A DNA stretch of 64,000 nucleotides from Citrobacter gillenii (GCF_013337685.1 NZ_SUQN01000007.1:124001-188000), one strand, 5' to 3'; positions 26,215-36,582 are shown, counted from the first letter of the stretch. The notes: generated from the letters alone by a model not told the origin. A program made the numbers and translations.

Positions 26215-27440
26215 CACGTCGCGTGGTCATTACAGGGATGGGCGGCGTCACCGCCTTTGGTGAAAACTGGCAGGCCGTTTCCGCCCGGCTGCTGGCGTAT
26301 GAAAACGCGGTGCGCAAAATGCCGGAGTGGCAGGTTTATGACGGACTGCACACGCTGCTGGGCGCGCCGGTCGATGATTTCACCCCACCGGAGCACTATA
26401 CCCGCAAGCGTATTCGCTCTATGGGTCGCGTGTCGCTGATGTCCACCCGCGCGACCGAACTGGCGCTGGAGCAGGCCGGGCTGATTGGCGATGCGGTGCT
26501 GACCAACGGTGAAACCGGGATTGCCTACGGCTCGTCAACCGGCAGCACCGGTCCGGTGAGCGAGTTCGCCACCATGCTGACCGAGAAGCACACCAACAAT
26601 ATAACCGGCACCACCTACGTGCAGATGATGCCGCACACCACCGCCGTCAACACCGGATTATTCTTCGGCCTGCGTGGGCGAGTGATCCCCACCTCCAGCG
26701 CCTGCACCTCCGGCAGCCAGGCGATTGGCTACGCATGGGAAGCGATTCGTCACGGCTACCAAACGGTGATGGTCGCCGGCGGCGCGGAAGAGCTGTGTCC
26801 GTCGGAAGCGGCGGTGTTTGATACCCTGTTCGCCACTAGCCAGCGCAACGACGAACCGAAAACCACGCCCTCGCCGTTTGATGAACATCGCGACGGGCTG
26901 GTAATTGGCGAAGGCGCAGGCACGTTGATTCTGGAAGAGCTTGAGCACGCCAAAGCGCGCGGCGCGACGATTTACGGTGAGATTATCGGTTTTGCTACCA
27001 ACTGCGATGCGGCGCATATCACCCAGCCGCAGCGCGAGACGATGCAGATTTGCATGGAGCAGTCGCTGAAAATGGCGGGCTTACGCGCGCGGGATATCGG
27101 TTATATTTCAGCCCACGGCACGGCGACCGATCGAGGTGATATTGCAGAAAGTCAGGCAACCGCCGCCATTTACGGTGATAATGTGCCGCTGTCCTCGCTC
27201 AAAAGTTATTTTGGCCATAGCCTTGGCGCCTGTGGCGCGCTGGAAGCCTGGATGAGTTTGCAAATGATGCGCGAAGGCTGGTTTGCGCCTACGCTAAATT
27301 TAAGCCAGCCTGATGCCAACTGTGGCGCGCTGGATTACATTATGGGTGAAGCCCGCAAGATTGATTGTGAGTTCCTGCAGAGCAATAACTTTGCGTTTGG
27401 CGGCATAAATACTTCTATTATCATCAAACGTTGGCCCTGA
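26211..27440 (+). CDS. apeR: Beta-ketoacyl-ACP synthase ApeR
   Basis: Second full-length ketosynthase of the cluster, 409 residues, FabF-like. The triad is complete: Cys165 in TSSACTSGSQA, His in SAHGTATDRGD and His in KSYFGHSLGACG. It most likely starts chains or works with another chain-length range than ApeO. The stop is 1 base before acpT. Confidence 0.87.
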   Translation: MTRRVVITGMGGVTAFGENWQAVSARLLAYENAVRKMPEWQVYDGLHTLLGAPVDDFTPPEHYTRKRIRSMGRVSLMSTRATELALEQAGLIGDAVLTNGETGIAYGSSTGSTGPVSEFATMLTEKHTNNITGTTYVQMMPHTTAVNTGLFFGLRGRVIPTSSACTSGSQAIGYAWEAIRHGYQTVMVAGGAEELCPSEAAVFDTLFATSQRNDEPKTTPSPFDEHRDGLVIGEGAGTLILEELEHAKARGATIYGEIIGFATNCDAAHITQPQRETMQICMEQSLKMAGLRARDIGYISAHGTATDRGDIAESQATAAIYGDNVPLSSLKSYFGHSLGACGALEAWMSLQMMREGWFAPTLNLSQPDANCGALDYIMGEARKIDCEFLQSNNFAFGGINTSIIIKRWP

Positions 27441-27441
27441 T

Positions 27442-28032
27442 ATGTACCGGATCGTTGTTGGGAAAGTTTCTGTTTTAAGCGCTGGCGCCCTGCCTCGCGC
27501 GTTGTATGAACAGGCGCCGCAAGGTGCGCGCCGCACGCGCTGGCTGGCTGGCCGCGTGCTGCTTTCCCATGCCTTGTCGCCACTGCCTGACATTGTCTAT
27601 GGTGAGCAGGGAAAACCGGCATTCTCAGGCGACACGCCGCTGTGGTTTAATCTCAGCCACAGCGGGGATGACATCGCCCTGCTGCTCAGTGATGAAGGGG
27701 AAGTCGGCTGCGATATTGAAGTCGTGCGCCCCCGTGATAACTGGCGGACGCTGGCAAATACAGTATTCAGCCTTGGGGAACATGCCGAAGTCGAAGCTGA
27801 ACGCCCGGACCACCAGCTGGCGGCGTTCTGGCGCATCTGGACGCGCAAAGAGGCCATCGTTAAGCAACGTGGCGGCAGCGCCTGGCAAATTGTCAGCATC
27901 GACAGCACTACCCTGACGTCCTCACTCTCTGTCAGTCAGTGCCAGCTCGATACCCTGAGCCTGGCCGTGTGTACGCCAACGCCGTTTACATTGACCGCCG
28001 ACGCCGTGCAGAGACTGGATACCTTAGCGTAA
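27442..28032 (+). CDS. acpT: 4'-phosphopantetheinyl transferase AcpT
   Basis: Transfers phosphopantetheine from CoA to carrier protein serines; here the natural targets are ApeE and ApeF. The 196 residues include the Sfp-type motifs FNLSHSGDD, GCDIEV and FWRIWTRKEAIVK. It follows apeR by 1 base, so it is the last gene of the APE operon. In E. coli K-12 acpT is an orphan at this locus, whereas in O157:H7 it lies beside carrier protein genes. Its 3' end overlaps padC tail to tail by 9 bases. Confidence 0.93.
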   Translation: MYRIVVGKVSVLSAGALPRALYEQAPQGARRTRWLAGRVLLSHALSPLPDIVYGEQGKPAFSGDTPLWFNLSHSGDDIALLLSDEGEVGCDIEVVRPRDNWRTLANTVFSLGEHAEVEAERPDHQLAAFWRIWTRKEAIVKQRGGSAWQIVSIDSTTLTSSLSVSQCQLDTLSLAVCTPTPFTLTADAVQRLDTLA

Positions 28033-28530
28033 ATTTTCCGGGAAGTTATCCGGCAATTCGCTGGCAGCACAGGCAATAACGCTGTCATTATTCGCCCCGC
28101 AGTCACGCACGAAGGTAATAGTCGCGAACTCATCAATCACCTCGGTTGGATACGCCGGGCCCGCATCACGATACGACATCATCAGCGGAATATGGTCATT
28201 CTGGAAGCAGACCGTTTTCTCCGGATTGTTGATCACCCAGCGTGGAAAGAAGATGGTGCCGTGGAAAAGTTTGTCACCCAGATTTACGATCAAGCTGACG
28301 TCGGTTCCGGTCGGTTCGGTCCATGAAATTTTATAAACGCTCTCCCCGACTCGCACAATGTACGCCCGCTGATCTTTCACCCAACGGTTAGCCACAATAC
28401 CGCTGTGAATACGGTAATCCAGCGTGGTGTCATTTTTCACGTAGATCTCGTAATTCCAGCCATTATCGTAGGTATAGACCAGATGTTTGCCGACAAACCC
28501 GCTCAAATCATGTTTATCAAAAGCGCTCAT
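28024..28530 (-). CDS. padC: Phenolic acid decarboxylase PadC
   Basis: Cofactor-free cytoplasmic enzyme that decarboxylates ferulic, p-coumaric and caffeic acids to vinylphenols, detoxifying plant phenolics. The 168 residues match the family along the whole length (VYTYDNGWNYEIY, DYRIHSG, SWTEPTGTDVSL, CFQNDHIPLM). By alignment to the Bacillus enzyme from memory, the key residues Tyr11, Tyr13, Arg41 and Glu64 correspond to Tyr19, Tyr21, Arg49 and Glu72 here; all are present. It is divergent from a LysR-type gene with a long inverted repeat in between. K-12 lacks it. Confidence 0.93.
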   Translation of the reverse strand: MSAFDKHDLSGFVGKHLVYTYDNGWNYEIYVKNDTTLDYRIHSGIVANRWVKDQRAYIVRVGESVYKISWTEPTGTDVSLIVNLGDKLFHGTIFFPRWVINNPEKTVCFQNDHIPLMMSYRDAGPAYPTEVIDEFATITFVRDCGANNDSVIACAASELPDNFPENLR

Positions 28531-28571
28531 ATGCGTTCTCCTCTCAGTTGATGGGGCGATCTTAACGCTTC

Positions 28572-28620
28572 AAAAATTGGATGAATAACGCTATGTTTAC
28601 ATCATATTCATTCAATTTTT
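28572..28620. promoter_or_regulatory. Inverted repeat in the padC-lysR intergenic region (probable operator)
   Basis: Two 16-base arms, AAAAATTGGATGAATA (28572-28587) and TATTCATTCAATTTTT (28605-28620), are complementary with one mismatch, separated by 17 bases. They lie midway between the divergent start codons (28530 and 28630). This is the layout expected for a LysR-type regulator binding site that serves padC and its own gene. Confidence 0.75.
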
Positions 28621-28629
28621 AGATGAGTT

Positions 28630-29490
28630 ATGCATAAGACAACCCTGGAGCAGTGGGCCCTGCTGGAAAAAGTGGTGGAGCTGGGTAGTTTTACTAAAGC
28701 AGCGGAAGAGACCAACCGTAGTCAGTCTTCGGTGAGCTACAATCTGGCGCTGTTACAGGAGCGGCTCGGCGTGACGCTACTGATGCCGGAAGGCCGCAGA
28801 GCGGTATTAACTCCGGCAGGCGAGGTACTGCTCAATCAGGTCAAACCGCTATTGAAGGCTTTTTCATGGGTGGAAACCCGGGCGGCGACTTTACGCAATG
28901 GCACGCGAACACGACTGGATTTGATGGTAGATAGCATCTTCCCACGCAAACGCCTGTTCGCGATCCTCAAGCAGTTCCAGCAGGCGTGGCCGCAGACGCA
29001 GGTGCGTCTGACTGAAGTGCTGGAGAATGCTGACGATCGGCTGGCGGCACATGCCGATGCGGACGTGATGGTTCTGACCCGGCGTCAGGATGTCACCGGA
29101 CGCGGTGAATGGTTGATGAATATTGATTTCGTGGCCGTTGCCCACCGCGATCACCCGCTCTGCACGCAGGATACGCCGCTGGATGAAGACGCCTTACGCG
29201 CCTGGCCGCTGATACGTATTGCCGATCGCGACAACCCACAGCAAGCGGCTCGCGATGCCTGGACCTTCTCTACCATTGATGCCGCTATTGATGCGGTACT
29301 GTATCAGGTCGGTTACGGCTGGTTGCCCGAGGAGCGCATTCAAGCGCAGCTTGATCAGGGGCTATTACGTCCGTTGCCGTTAAGTCACGGCGCTCGCCGT
29401 GCCACACCGTTGCATCTGATCGTCAAAGAGACGCTCACGCCGCTGGATGAGCAGGTAAGCACCCTGCTGCGTTTATTGCGAGCGCATTAA
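28630..29490 (+). CDS. LysR-family transcriptional regulator, likely of padC
   Basis: A 286-residue LTTR. The N-terminal winged helix-turn-helix (residues 5-65) reads LEKVVELGSFTKAAEETNRSQSSVSYNLALLQERLG. The effector-binding domain runs from about residue 95. Divergent orientation and the shared inverted repeat point to phenolic acid-responsive activation of padC, as for LysR regulators next to padC in other enterobacteria. The effector is inferred from context only. Confidence 0.87.
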   Translation: MHKTTLEQWALLEKVVELGSFTKAAEETNRSQSSVSYNLALLQERLGVTLLMPEGRRAVLTPAGEVLLNQVKPLLKAFSWVETRAATLRNGTRTRLDLMVDSIFPRKRLFAILKQFQQAWPQTQVRLTEVLENADDRLAAHADADVMVLTRRQDVTGRGEWLMNIDFVAVAHRDHPLCTQDTPLDEDALRAWPLIRIADRDNPQQAARDAWTFSTIDAAIDAVLYQVGYGWLPEERIQAQLDQGLLRPLPLSHGARRATPLHLIVKETLTPLDEQVSTLLRLLRAH

Positions 29491-29572
29491 CCTTTTCCCC
29501 AGATGCCGCACGTGTGTTACAAAATACGCTATTTCCGCATGCCCTGTACGCCACATAAAAGGTTAACTTTAG

Positions 29573-29974
<402 letters not shown>

Positions 29975-30049
29975 CGTCTATTACGTTGTCGGCCACGACT
30001 ACATCAGATGACGCGTAATATTAAAACGTTATACGGTTTACCTTCACCG

Positions 30050-31246
30050 TCACTCCCCGGACACTAAATCCTGCGCACACGCCCAGGCGCTCGACCATGC
30101 CCACTGGAAGTTATAACCACCCAGCCAGCCGGTGACGTCCATCACTTCGCCAATGAAATAAAGGCCCGGTACTTTGCGGGCTTCCATGGTCCGTGAAGAC
30201 AATTCGTTGGTGTCTACTCCACCCAGCGTCACCTCTGCCGTGCGATACCCTTCCGTGCCGTTTGGCTGCACGCGCCATTCGGTCAGCGTTTCCACCAGCG
30301 CTTGCTGATCGCGTAGGTTAAGTTGCTTCAACGTCACGTCCGGGATTTGCCCCAACTGCTGCAAACACTCCACCAGTCGCTTCGGTAATTGCATCGCCAG
30401 CGTGTTCTTCAGACTCTGATTGGGATGCGCGCTGCGCTGTTCATCAAGGAAGCTTTCGAGGTCAACATCTGGCAACAAATTAATGCTGACAAATTCACCC
30501 GGCTGCCAAAAACTGGAAATTTGTAAAACGGCCGGGCCTGACAGCCCACGGTGCGTAAAGAGCAGGTTTTCACGAAATACGGTGCCGTCCTCGGCGGTAA
30601 TGACAGAGGGAACAGACACGCCGGAGAGCACCTGAAGCTGGTCAAGCAGCGGCTTATGCAGCGTAAACGGCACCAGACCCGCACGCGTTGGCAGCACATT
30701 CAGGCCAAACTGTTCGGCAATTTTATAACCAAATGGCGTCGCCCCCAGACCCGGCATAGAAAGCCCACCGCTGGCAATCACCAGTTTCGTCGCACCAACG
30801 GTTGCGCCGTTGAGCTCCAGCGTAAAGCCCTCATCATCCCGTGCGACGCTCAGAACTTCGCTACGTAAGCGCATCGTAACGTTACCTTTTTCGCATTCCG
30901 CTACCAGCATATCGACTATTTGCTGCGCGGAGTCGTCACAAAAAAGCTGGCCGAGCGTTTTTTCATGCCAGGCAATGCCGTGTTTACCCACCAGATCGAT
31001 AAAATCCCACTGGGTATAGCGCGCCAACGCTGACTTACAGAAATGAGGGTTTTGACTCAAATAAGCCGCAGGCTCGACATAAAGATTGGTAAAGTTACAG
31101 CGCCCCCCGCCAGACATGAGGATCTTGCGCCCGGGCTTTTTACCATTATCAATAAGCAGTACTCGACTTCCTGCTTGTCCTGCCTGCGCGGCACAGAACA
31201 TACCCGCTGCGCCAGCGCCTATAATAACGGTATCAAACCTTTCCAC
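30050..31246 (-). CDS. yhiN: Flavoprotein YhiN (BaiN/RdsA-like NAD(P)/FAD oxidoreductase)
   Basis: A 398-residue flavoprotein of the HI0933/YhiN family; substrate not known in enterobacteria. The N-terminal FAD-binding motif is IIGAGAAGMFCAAQAG, followed by GRKILMSGGGRCNFTN. The C-terminus has GLYFIGEVMDVTGWLGGYNFQWA. GTG at 31246 is chosen as start because it follows GAGAGG and matches the E. coli N-terminus (MERFD). An in-frame ATG at 31312 would add 22 unlikely residues. It converges with nikR. Confidence 0.9.
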   Translation of the reverse strand: MERFDTVIIGAGAAGMFCAAQAGQAGSRVLLIDNGKKPGRKILMSGGGRCNFTNLYVEPAAYLSQNPHFCKSALARYTQWDFIDLVGKHGIAWHEKTLGQLFCDDSAQQIVDMLVAECEKGNVTMRLRSEVLSVARDDEGFTLELNGATVGATKLVIASGGLSMPGLGATPFGYKIAEQFGLNVLPTRAGLVPFTLHKPLLDQLQVLSGVSVPSVITAEDGTVFRENLLFTHRGLSGPAVLQISSFWQPGEFVSINLLPDVDLESFLDEQRSAHPNQSLKNTLAMQLPKRLVECLQQLGQIPDVTLKQLNLRDQQALVETLTEWRVQPNGTEGYRTAEVTLGGVDTNELSSRTMEARKVPGLYFIGEVMDVTGWLGGYNFQWAWSSAWACAQDLVSGE

Positions 31247-31475
31247 GTTGCGATCCTCTCTAAAAAGCGGGCGTGAATTGTAAAGATTCCTCAGTGGCCG
31301 CACCAGCACCAAACCATCAAAAATAGGTATTTATCTGAATTCTATAAGATAATTCTTTAGTGGTGTCATACAAAGCAGGAGACAAATCAAAAAAACTCTA
31401 TATTTCACTTTGCCCGCGCCGCCAAAGTCACTGATAATGCGCCGCGTTCATGTCCTCAAAATGGCGTAACGTCCT

Positions 31476-32975
31476 ATGCTACATTTGTTTGCTGGCCTGG
31501 ATTTACATACCGGGCTTTTACTCTTGCTTGCTTTGGCTTTTGTTCTGTTCTACGAAGCAATTAACGGCTTCCATGATACAGCCAATGCCGTCGCTACTGT
31601 GATCTACACCCGTGCCATGCGTTCGCAATTGGCGGTGATCATGGCTGCGGTGTTTAACTTCTTTGGTGTTTTGCTGGGCGGTCTCAGCGTAGCGTATGCC
31701 ATCGTGCATATGTTGCCAACGGATCTGCTGCTCAACATGGGTTCATCACATGGCCTCGCCATGGTGTTCTCTATGCTGTTGGCGGCAATTATCTGGAACC
31801 TGGGTACCTGGTACTTTGGTTTGCCTGCATCCAGCTCCCACACGCTGATTGGCGCGATTATCGGTATTGGTTTAACCAATGCGTTGATGAACGGCACATC
31901 GGTCGTGGATGCACTTAACATCCCGAAAGTGATAGGTATTTTTGCCTCTCTTATCATCTCGCCGATTGTCGGCCTGGTGGTTGCAGGCGGCCTGATCTTT
32001 TTGCTGCGTCGCTACTGGAGCGGTACTAAAAAACGTGCCCGTATTCACCTGACGCCAGCAGAGCGTGAAAAGAAAGACGGCAAGAAAAAGCCGCCATTCT
32101 GGACGCGTATCGCACTGATCCTCTCCGCAATCGGCGTGGCGTTCTCTCATGGCGCAAACGACGGGCAGAAAGGCATTGGTCTGGTCATGCTGGTACTGAT
32201 TGGCGTAGCACCTGCCGGTTTCGTGGTGAATATGAACGCTTCCGGTTACGAAATTACGCGTACCCGCGATGCCATCAATAACGTCGAAACCTTCTTCCAG
32301 CAACGCCCTGACCTGCTCAAGCAGGCGACCGGTGTAGACCAGTTGATTCCGTCACCGACGGAAACAGGTACAGCGACGACGACAGAGTTCCATTGCCACC
32401 CGGCTAATACCATTAACGCGCTGGAACGTGCGAAAGGTATGCTGGCGAATCTGGAAACCTACGACAAGTTAAGCGTTGAGCAGCGCGGACAACTGCGCCG
32501 TATTATGCTGTGCATTTCCGATACCACCGATAAGGTCGTGAAACTGCCTGGTGTAAGCAACGACGATCAGCGCCTGTTGAAGAAACTGAAAACCGACATG
32601 CTGAGCACCATTGAGTACGCTCCGGTGTGGATCATCATGGCCGTTGCGCTGGCTCTGGGCTGCGGTACGATGATTGGCTGGCGTCGCGTGGCAACCACTA
32701 TCGGTGAGAAAATCGGTAAGAAAGGCATGACCTATGCTCAGGGGATGTCGGCGCAGATGACGGCCGCCGTCTCTATCGGTCTCGCCAGTTATACCGGTAT
32801 GCCAGTTTCCACCACCCACGTACTCTCCTCTTCCGTTGCGGGTACGATGGTCGTTGACGGTGGCGGCTTACAGCGTAAAACAGTGACCAGCATTCTGATG
32901 GCCTGGGTCTTCACCCTGCCTGCGGCGATTATTCTTTCCGGGGGGCTGTACTGGCTCTCCCTGAAGCTTATCTAA
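31476..32975 (+). CDS. pitA: Low-affinity phosphate/metal-phosphate transporter PitA
   Basis: Proton-coupled inner membrane carrier that takes up phosphate as a neutral metal phosphate, and thereby also zinc. The 499 residues have about ten membrane segments in two related halves. Each half holds the PiT signature: [18 protein letters not shown] near the N-terminus and [14 protein letters not shown] in the middle. A large cytoplasmic loop (about residues 255-385) contains CHP and charged stretches. Length and sequence match E. coli PitA. A strong terminator follows. Confidence 0.96.
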   Translation: MLHLFAGLDLHTGLLLLLALAFVLFYEAINGFHDTANAVATVIYTRAMRSQLAVIMAAVFNFFGVLLGGLSVAYAIVHMLPTDLLLNMGSSHGLAMVFSMLLAAIIWNLGTWYFGLPASSSHTLIGAIIGIGLTNALMNGTSVVDALNIPKVIGIFASLIISPIVGLVVAGGLIFLLRRYWSGTKKRARIHLTPAEREKKDGKKKPPFWTRIALILSAIGVAFSHGANDGQKGIGLVMLVLIGVAPAGFVVNMNASGYEITRTRDAINNVETFFQQRPDLLKQATGVDQLIPSPTETGTATTTEFHCHPANTINALERAKGMLANLETYDKLSVEQRGQLRRIMLCISDTTDKVVKLPGVSNDDQRLLKKLKTDMLSTIEYAPVWIIMAVALALGCGTMIGWRRVATTIGEKIGKKGMTYAQGMSAQMTAAVSIGLASYTGMPVSTTHVLSSSVAGTMVVDGGGLQRKTVTSILMAWVFTLPAAIILSGGLYWLSLKLI

Positions 32976-32988
32976 GCGAATGCGCAAT

Positions 32989-33025
32989 AAAAAAGCGGGC
33001 CTGCAAACAGGTCCGCTTTTTTTTT
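32989..33025 (+). terminator. Rho-independent terminator of pitA
   Basis: Stem AAAAGCGGGCCTG / CAGGTCCGCTTTT with loop CAAA and a run of nine T residues, shortly after the pitA stop. The A run on the other side lets it also work for uspB on the minus strand. Confidence 0.92.
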
Positions 33026-33040
33026 ACGCTGTCATCAGGT

Positions 33041-33376
33041 TCAGTGCCAGATAATCAGCGCAACCATACTGATTAATACCAGCCCACATAACGAACTGGT
33101 GAGAATGAACTGACCGCGCACGCGCTCACAGCGGCGAATAAACTCATCATCATGATGATCGCGATAGCGCTGAGCGTAGATATACCACACCAGACGCATC
33201 TGCTTGTTGGGTTGCCCATGCGAGGTAAAAAAGCCTCCGCCATCAACATACTGGTAAAGCAATGGATCGCAACCACGAAGTACCACTAACAGTGCGCGCA
33301 ACGACGAGAAATAGCGCGCCATATTAACAATGCAAACGACACACAAAGCCCAGAATAACGCAATGGTGCTTATCAT
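33041..33376 (-). CDS. uspB: Universal stress protein B UspB
   Basis: Small inner membrane protein of 111 residues needed for ethanol tolerance in stationary phase in E. coli, where it is sigmaS-dependent. It has two membrane segments (about residues 1-20 and 90-110) flanking a basic, aromatic cytoplasmic part ([17 protein letters not shown]). It is divergent from uspA with a 393-base gap. Confidence 0.95.
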   Translation of the reverse strand: MISTIALFWALCVVCIVNMARYFSSLRALLVVLRGCDPLLYQYVDGGGFFTSHGQPNKQMRLVWYIYAQRYRDHHDDEFIRRCERVRGQFILTSSLCGLVLISMVALIIWH

Positions 33377-33607
33377 ACCCCCTCCCCGGCGACCCGCCCA
33401 CGGAGTTCCTCTCCGGGACTACCGCTCCCCGATACCCTACCAAACTATGCAGTGAAGAGTGCTACCGAAACCGCTCGTGTTAGTGTCACGCATCCGAGCG
33501 CCTCTCTAGATAGTGTAGGAGATTAGTTAATTTTTTTGCCAGAAGGTTAATCACTATCAATACAATTAACTGAAAAATTTGTTTAACTACTTGGCAATCA
33601 AGGTGGA

Positions 33608-33634
33608 TTGACGGATTATCCTGGTCGCTATAAT
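33608..33634 (+). promoter_or_regulatory. Probable uspA promoter
   Basis: TTGACG (33608-33613) and a perfect TATAAT (33629-33634) with a short 15-base spacer, about 135 bases before the uspA ATG. The leader is GC-rich, with GCGCGTAAGGTCC and GGCGGCAAACG stretches. The remaining part of the 33377-33769 gap, next to uspB, shows no gene. Confidence 0.55.
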
Positions 33635-33769
33635 GTAAGGATAGTCCCTATAGGGTACGTCTTTACGACTGGGCTAGCCCCGCGCGTAAGGTCCGCAGGA
33701 TGCGGATGACGCGGCGGCAAACGATCGCCAGAAGGCTAGTCATCGACAACTTATGGAAGGAGTAACACT

Positions 33770-34207
33770 ATGGCTTATAAACACATTCTCATCGCGGTTG
33801 ATCTTTCTCCGGAAAGCAAAGTTCTGGTTGAAAAAGCGGTCTCTATGGCGCGGCCTTACAATGCAAAAGTTTCCCTTATCCACGTTGACGTAAACTATTC
33901 CGACCTGTACACCGGGCTAATCGACGTAAATCTGGGCGACATGCAGAAACGCATTTCTGAAGAAACTCATCACGCGTTAACCGAACTGTCCACCAACGCA
34001 GGCTACCCTATCACCGAAACCCTGAGCGGTAGCGGCGATCTGGGTCAGGTTCTGGTTGATGCCATCAAAAAATACGATATGGATCTTGTCGTGTGCGGCC
34101 ATCACCAGGATTTCTGGAGCAAGCTGATGTCCTCTGCGCGCCAGCTGATCAACACCGTTCACGTCGACATGTTGATTGTCCCGCTGCGAGATGACGAAGA
34201 AGCATAA
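33770..34207 (+). CDS. uspA: Universal stress protein A UspA
   Basis: Cytoplasmic stress protein, induced on growth arrest, 145 residues. It starts [16 protein letters not shown]. The fold is a nucleotide-binding-like alpha/beta domain, but the ATP-binding G-2X-G-9X-G motif of other Usp proteins is not evident, as is usual for the UspA subclass. GGAAGGAG stands 9 bases before the ATG. A terminator follows. Confidence 0.96.
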   Translation: MAYKHILIAVDLSPESKVLVEKAVSMARPYNAKVSLIHVDVNYSDLYTGLIDVNLGDMQKRISEETHHALTELSTNAGYPITETLSGSGDLGQVLVDAIKKYDMDLVVCGHHQDFWSKLMSSARQLINTVHVDMLIVPLRDDEEA

Positions 34208-34260
34208 AATGCTAGCTGTCGGGGGGTAACCCGCCCCGCTGTAAACATTTAAGCCTGTAA

Positions 34261-34284
34261 GCGCCCGCCTGTGCGGGCGTTTTT
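34261..34284 (+). terminator. Rho-independent terminator of uspA
   Basis: Stem GCGCCCGC / GCGGGCG(T) with a CTGT loop and TTTTTGTTTTTG after it, 54 bases past the uspA stop. Confidence 0.9.
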
Positions 34285-34499
34285 GTTTTTGTACCTTGCG
34301 TGAAAATTATTACCTATCAGTACATCAACCCAACAAATAAATCATAATTAGTGTGATCAACTAATTGGATCGAAAACTATCTCTATAATACTCTACCAGC
34401 GCGGCCTATCACCGCAGTCTATAACAAAATAAGACTTTTTCGGCGCGTTTTAGAATACGCGTTCATACTTTTCGGGATGGCTTTGAAAGGCGAAGGAAT

Positions 34500-35972
34500 A
34501 TGAATACACGAGCACCTACGGGCTTGCTGCAGCAACCTCGTCCGTTCTTCATGATCTTTTTTGTAGAATTATGGGAACGATTTGGCTATTACGGCGTTCA
34601 GGGCATCCTGGCGGTATTTTTTGTTAAACAACTCGGCTTCTCTCAGGAACAGGCGTTTATCACCTTCGGTGCGTTTGCTGCGCTGGTGTACGGCCTGATA
34701 TCCATTGGCGGCTACGTTGGCGACCACCTGTTGGGCACCAAGCGCACGCTGGTTCTCGGCGCCATCGTGTTAGCCATTGGCTATTTCATGACCGGAATGT
34801 CGCTGCTGAAACCCGACCTGATTTTTATTGCGTTGGGTACCATCGCCGTAGGTAACGGGCTGTTTAAAGCTAACCCAGCAAGCTTGCTGTCAAAATGCTA
34901 TCCGCCAAAAGACGCCCGACTGGACGGCGCCTTCACCCTGTTTTATATGTCGATTAACATCGGCTCCCTGCTGTCGCTGTCGCTGGCGCCGGTCATTGCC
35001 GATAAGTTTGGCTATGCGGTGACTTACAACCTGTGTGGCGCGGGACTTATCGTTGCACTGCTGGTCTATTTTGCCTGCCGTGGCATGGTGAAGGATATCG
35101 GTTCTGAGCCAGACCATAAGCCGCTGGTATTCCGCAATCTGCTGTGTGTACTGGCCGGTACCGTGGTGATGATATTCGTGTGCGCCTGGTTGATGCACAA
35201 CGTGAAAGTTGCCAACCTGGTGCTGATCGTCCTGTCGATTATCGTCACCATCATCTTCTTCCGTCAGGCATTCAAACTGGATAAAACCGGGCGCAATAAG
35301 ATGTTTGTGGCCTTTATCCTGATGCTGGAAGCAGTGGTGTTCTACGTGCTGTACGCGCAGATGCCGACATCACTGAACTTCTTTGCCATCAATAACGTAC
35401 ACCATGAAATTCTCGGTTTCGCCATCAACCCGGTGAGCTTCCAGGCATTGAACCCGTTCTGGGTGGTGCTTGCCAGCCCGGTACTGGCAGTGATTTATAC
35501 CCGTCTGGGCAACAAGGGCAAAGACCTGACCATGCCGATGAAGTTCACGCTCGGTATGTTCCTGTGCTCGCTGGGCTTCCTGACCGCTGCTGCCGCGGGT
35601 ATGTGGTTTGCCGATGCGCAGGGGCTGACCTCACCGTGGTTCATTGTACTGGTATATCTTTTCCAGAGTCTGGGTGAGTTGCTGATTAGCGCCCTGGGGC
35701 TGGCCATGGTCGCCGCGCTGGTGCCGCAGCATCTGATGGGCTTTATTCTGGGGATGTGGTTCCTGACCCAGGCTGCAGCGTTCCTGATGGGTGGCTATGT
35801 GGCAACGTTCACCGCGGTACCGGAAAACATCACTGACCCGCTACAGACGCTGCCTATCTATACCAACGTCTTTAGTAAAATCGGTCTGGTCACGCTGGCC
35901 GTCACGGTAGTGATGGCGATTATGGTGCCCTGGCTGAATCGGATGATTAATACGCCGAGTACTGAACAGTAA
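34500..35972 (+). CDS. dtpB: Dipeptide/tripeptide:proton symporter DtpB
   Basis: Proton-dependent oligopeptide transporter (POT family) of the inner membrane, 490 residues, twelve or more membrane segments. The POT signature ExxERFxYY appears as [13 protein letters not shown] (about residue 23). The second motif is [15 protein letters not shown] (about residue 144). GAAGGCGAAGGA lies before the ATG. A -10-like TATAAT at 34384-34389 is the only promoter hint in the 292-base upstream gap. Confidence 0.94.
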   Translation: MNTRAPTGLLQQPRPFFMIFFVELWERFGYYGVQGILAVFFVKQLGFSQEQAFITFGAFAALVYGLISIGGYVGDHLLGTKRTLVLGAIVLAIGYFMTGMSLLKPDLIFIALGTIAVGNGLFKANPASLLSKCYPPKDARLDGAFTLFYMSINIGSLLSLSLAPVIADKFGYAVTYNLCGAGLIVALLVYFACRGMVKDIGSEPDHKPLVFRNLLCVLAGTVVMIFVCAWLMHNVKVANLVLIVLSIIVTIIFFRQAFKLDKTGRNKMFVAFILMLEAVVFYVLYAQMPTSLNFFAINNVHHEILGFAINPVSFQALNPFWVVLASPVLAVIYTRLGNKGKDLTMPMKFTLGMFLCSLGFLTAAAAGMWFADAQGLTSPWFIVLVYLFQSLGELLISALGLAMVAALVPQHLMGFILGMWFLTQAAAFLMGGYVATFTAVPENITDPLQTLPIYTNVFSKIGLVTLAVTVVMAIMVPWLNRMINTPSTEQ

Positions 35973-35979
35973 TACGCCG

Positions 35980-36013
35980 TGCCGGATGGCGGCTATTGCC
36001 TTATCCGGCCTAC
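35980..36013. repeat. Single REP unit
   Basis: TGCCGGATGGCGGC with TTATCCGGCCTAC, 8 bases after the dtpB stop. It is immediately followed by a separate terminator hairpin. Confidence 0.85.
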
Positions 36014-36020
36014 ATTCATT

Positions 36021-36056
36021 ATGCCCGATACGCCTTGCGCTATCGGGCATTTTTAG
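36021..36056 (+). terminator. Rho-independent terminator of dtpB
   Basis: A perfect 10-base stem ATGCCCGATA / TATCGGGCAT with a 10-base loop and TTTTT after it. It stops plus-strand transcription just before the convergent Rrf2-family gene. Confidence 0.87.
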
Positions 36057-36059
36057 TGG

Positions 36060-36563
36060 TTATCCTTTGCGTGCGTCGATCCAGTCCTGCACTTCTACGA
36101 CAAACGTATCCGGTGCTTTGCGATACATCTTACGCGCCAAATCCAGGATCGTGTGCTGACCAAGCGCCTCTTCCATACGCTGCTGCGCCATATCCATCAC
36201 TGAGCGCACGCCGCAAATCCCTTCACAGGCCCACTCCGGCGGATGCTCCTCAAAGACCGCTAAGCGCTGGCGGATTTCACGGCATTCGAAGATACGCTTG
36301 TCGCCGTCAATAGCATTGACCACGTCCAGCACCGTGATGTGCTCGGCGGGCCTGGCGAGCTGAAAACCGCCGCCCTTTCCTTCACTGCTGCGCACCAGTC
36401 CGGCCTTCGACAGACGGGTGAAGATCTTCGCCAGATAGTCATACGGCACGCTTTGTAGCTCAGCAATTTCCCGTACGCTCATATCCCGCGCATCCCCCTT
36501 ACTGTCAACCATACACATCAGGCTATGGATGCCGTACTCAACCCCGGAACTGTAGAATGCCAT
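36060..36563 (-). CDS. Rrf2-family transcriptional regulator
   Basis: A 167-residue regulator with an N-terminal winged helix-turn-helix: EYGIHSLMCMV, SVREIAELQSVPYDYLAKIFTRLSKAGLV, SSEGKGGGFQLAR. This is the Rrf2 pattern of IscR and NsrR. Three Cys lie in the effector part (ECREIRQR and ACEGIC), but their spacing differs from the IscR and NsrR iron-sulfur ligand patterns, so cofactor binding is open. It is divergent from an NDH-2-like flavoprotein, probably its target. K-12 has no gene here. Confidence 0.85.
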   Translation of the reverse strand: MAFYSSGVEYGIHSLMCMVDSKGDARDMSVREIAELQSVPYDYLAKIFTRLSKAGLVRSSEGKGGGFQLARPAEHITVLDVVNAIDGDKRIFECREIRQRLAVFEEHPPEWACEGICGVRSVMDMAQQRMEEALGQHTILDLARKMYRKAPDTFVVEVQDWIDARKG

Positions 36564-36582
36564 GCTCTTATCTCAGCCAAAA

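Noticed and set aside
11891-28032. The APE operon as a mobile island with integrase and attachment sites.
   Set aside because: No integrase, tRNA, IS or flanking direct repeats were found; the operon joins acpT directly, so simple ancestral presence is equally likely.
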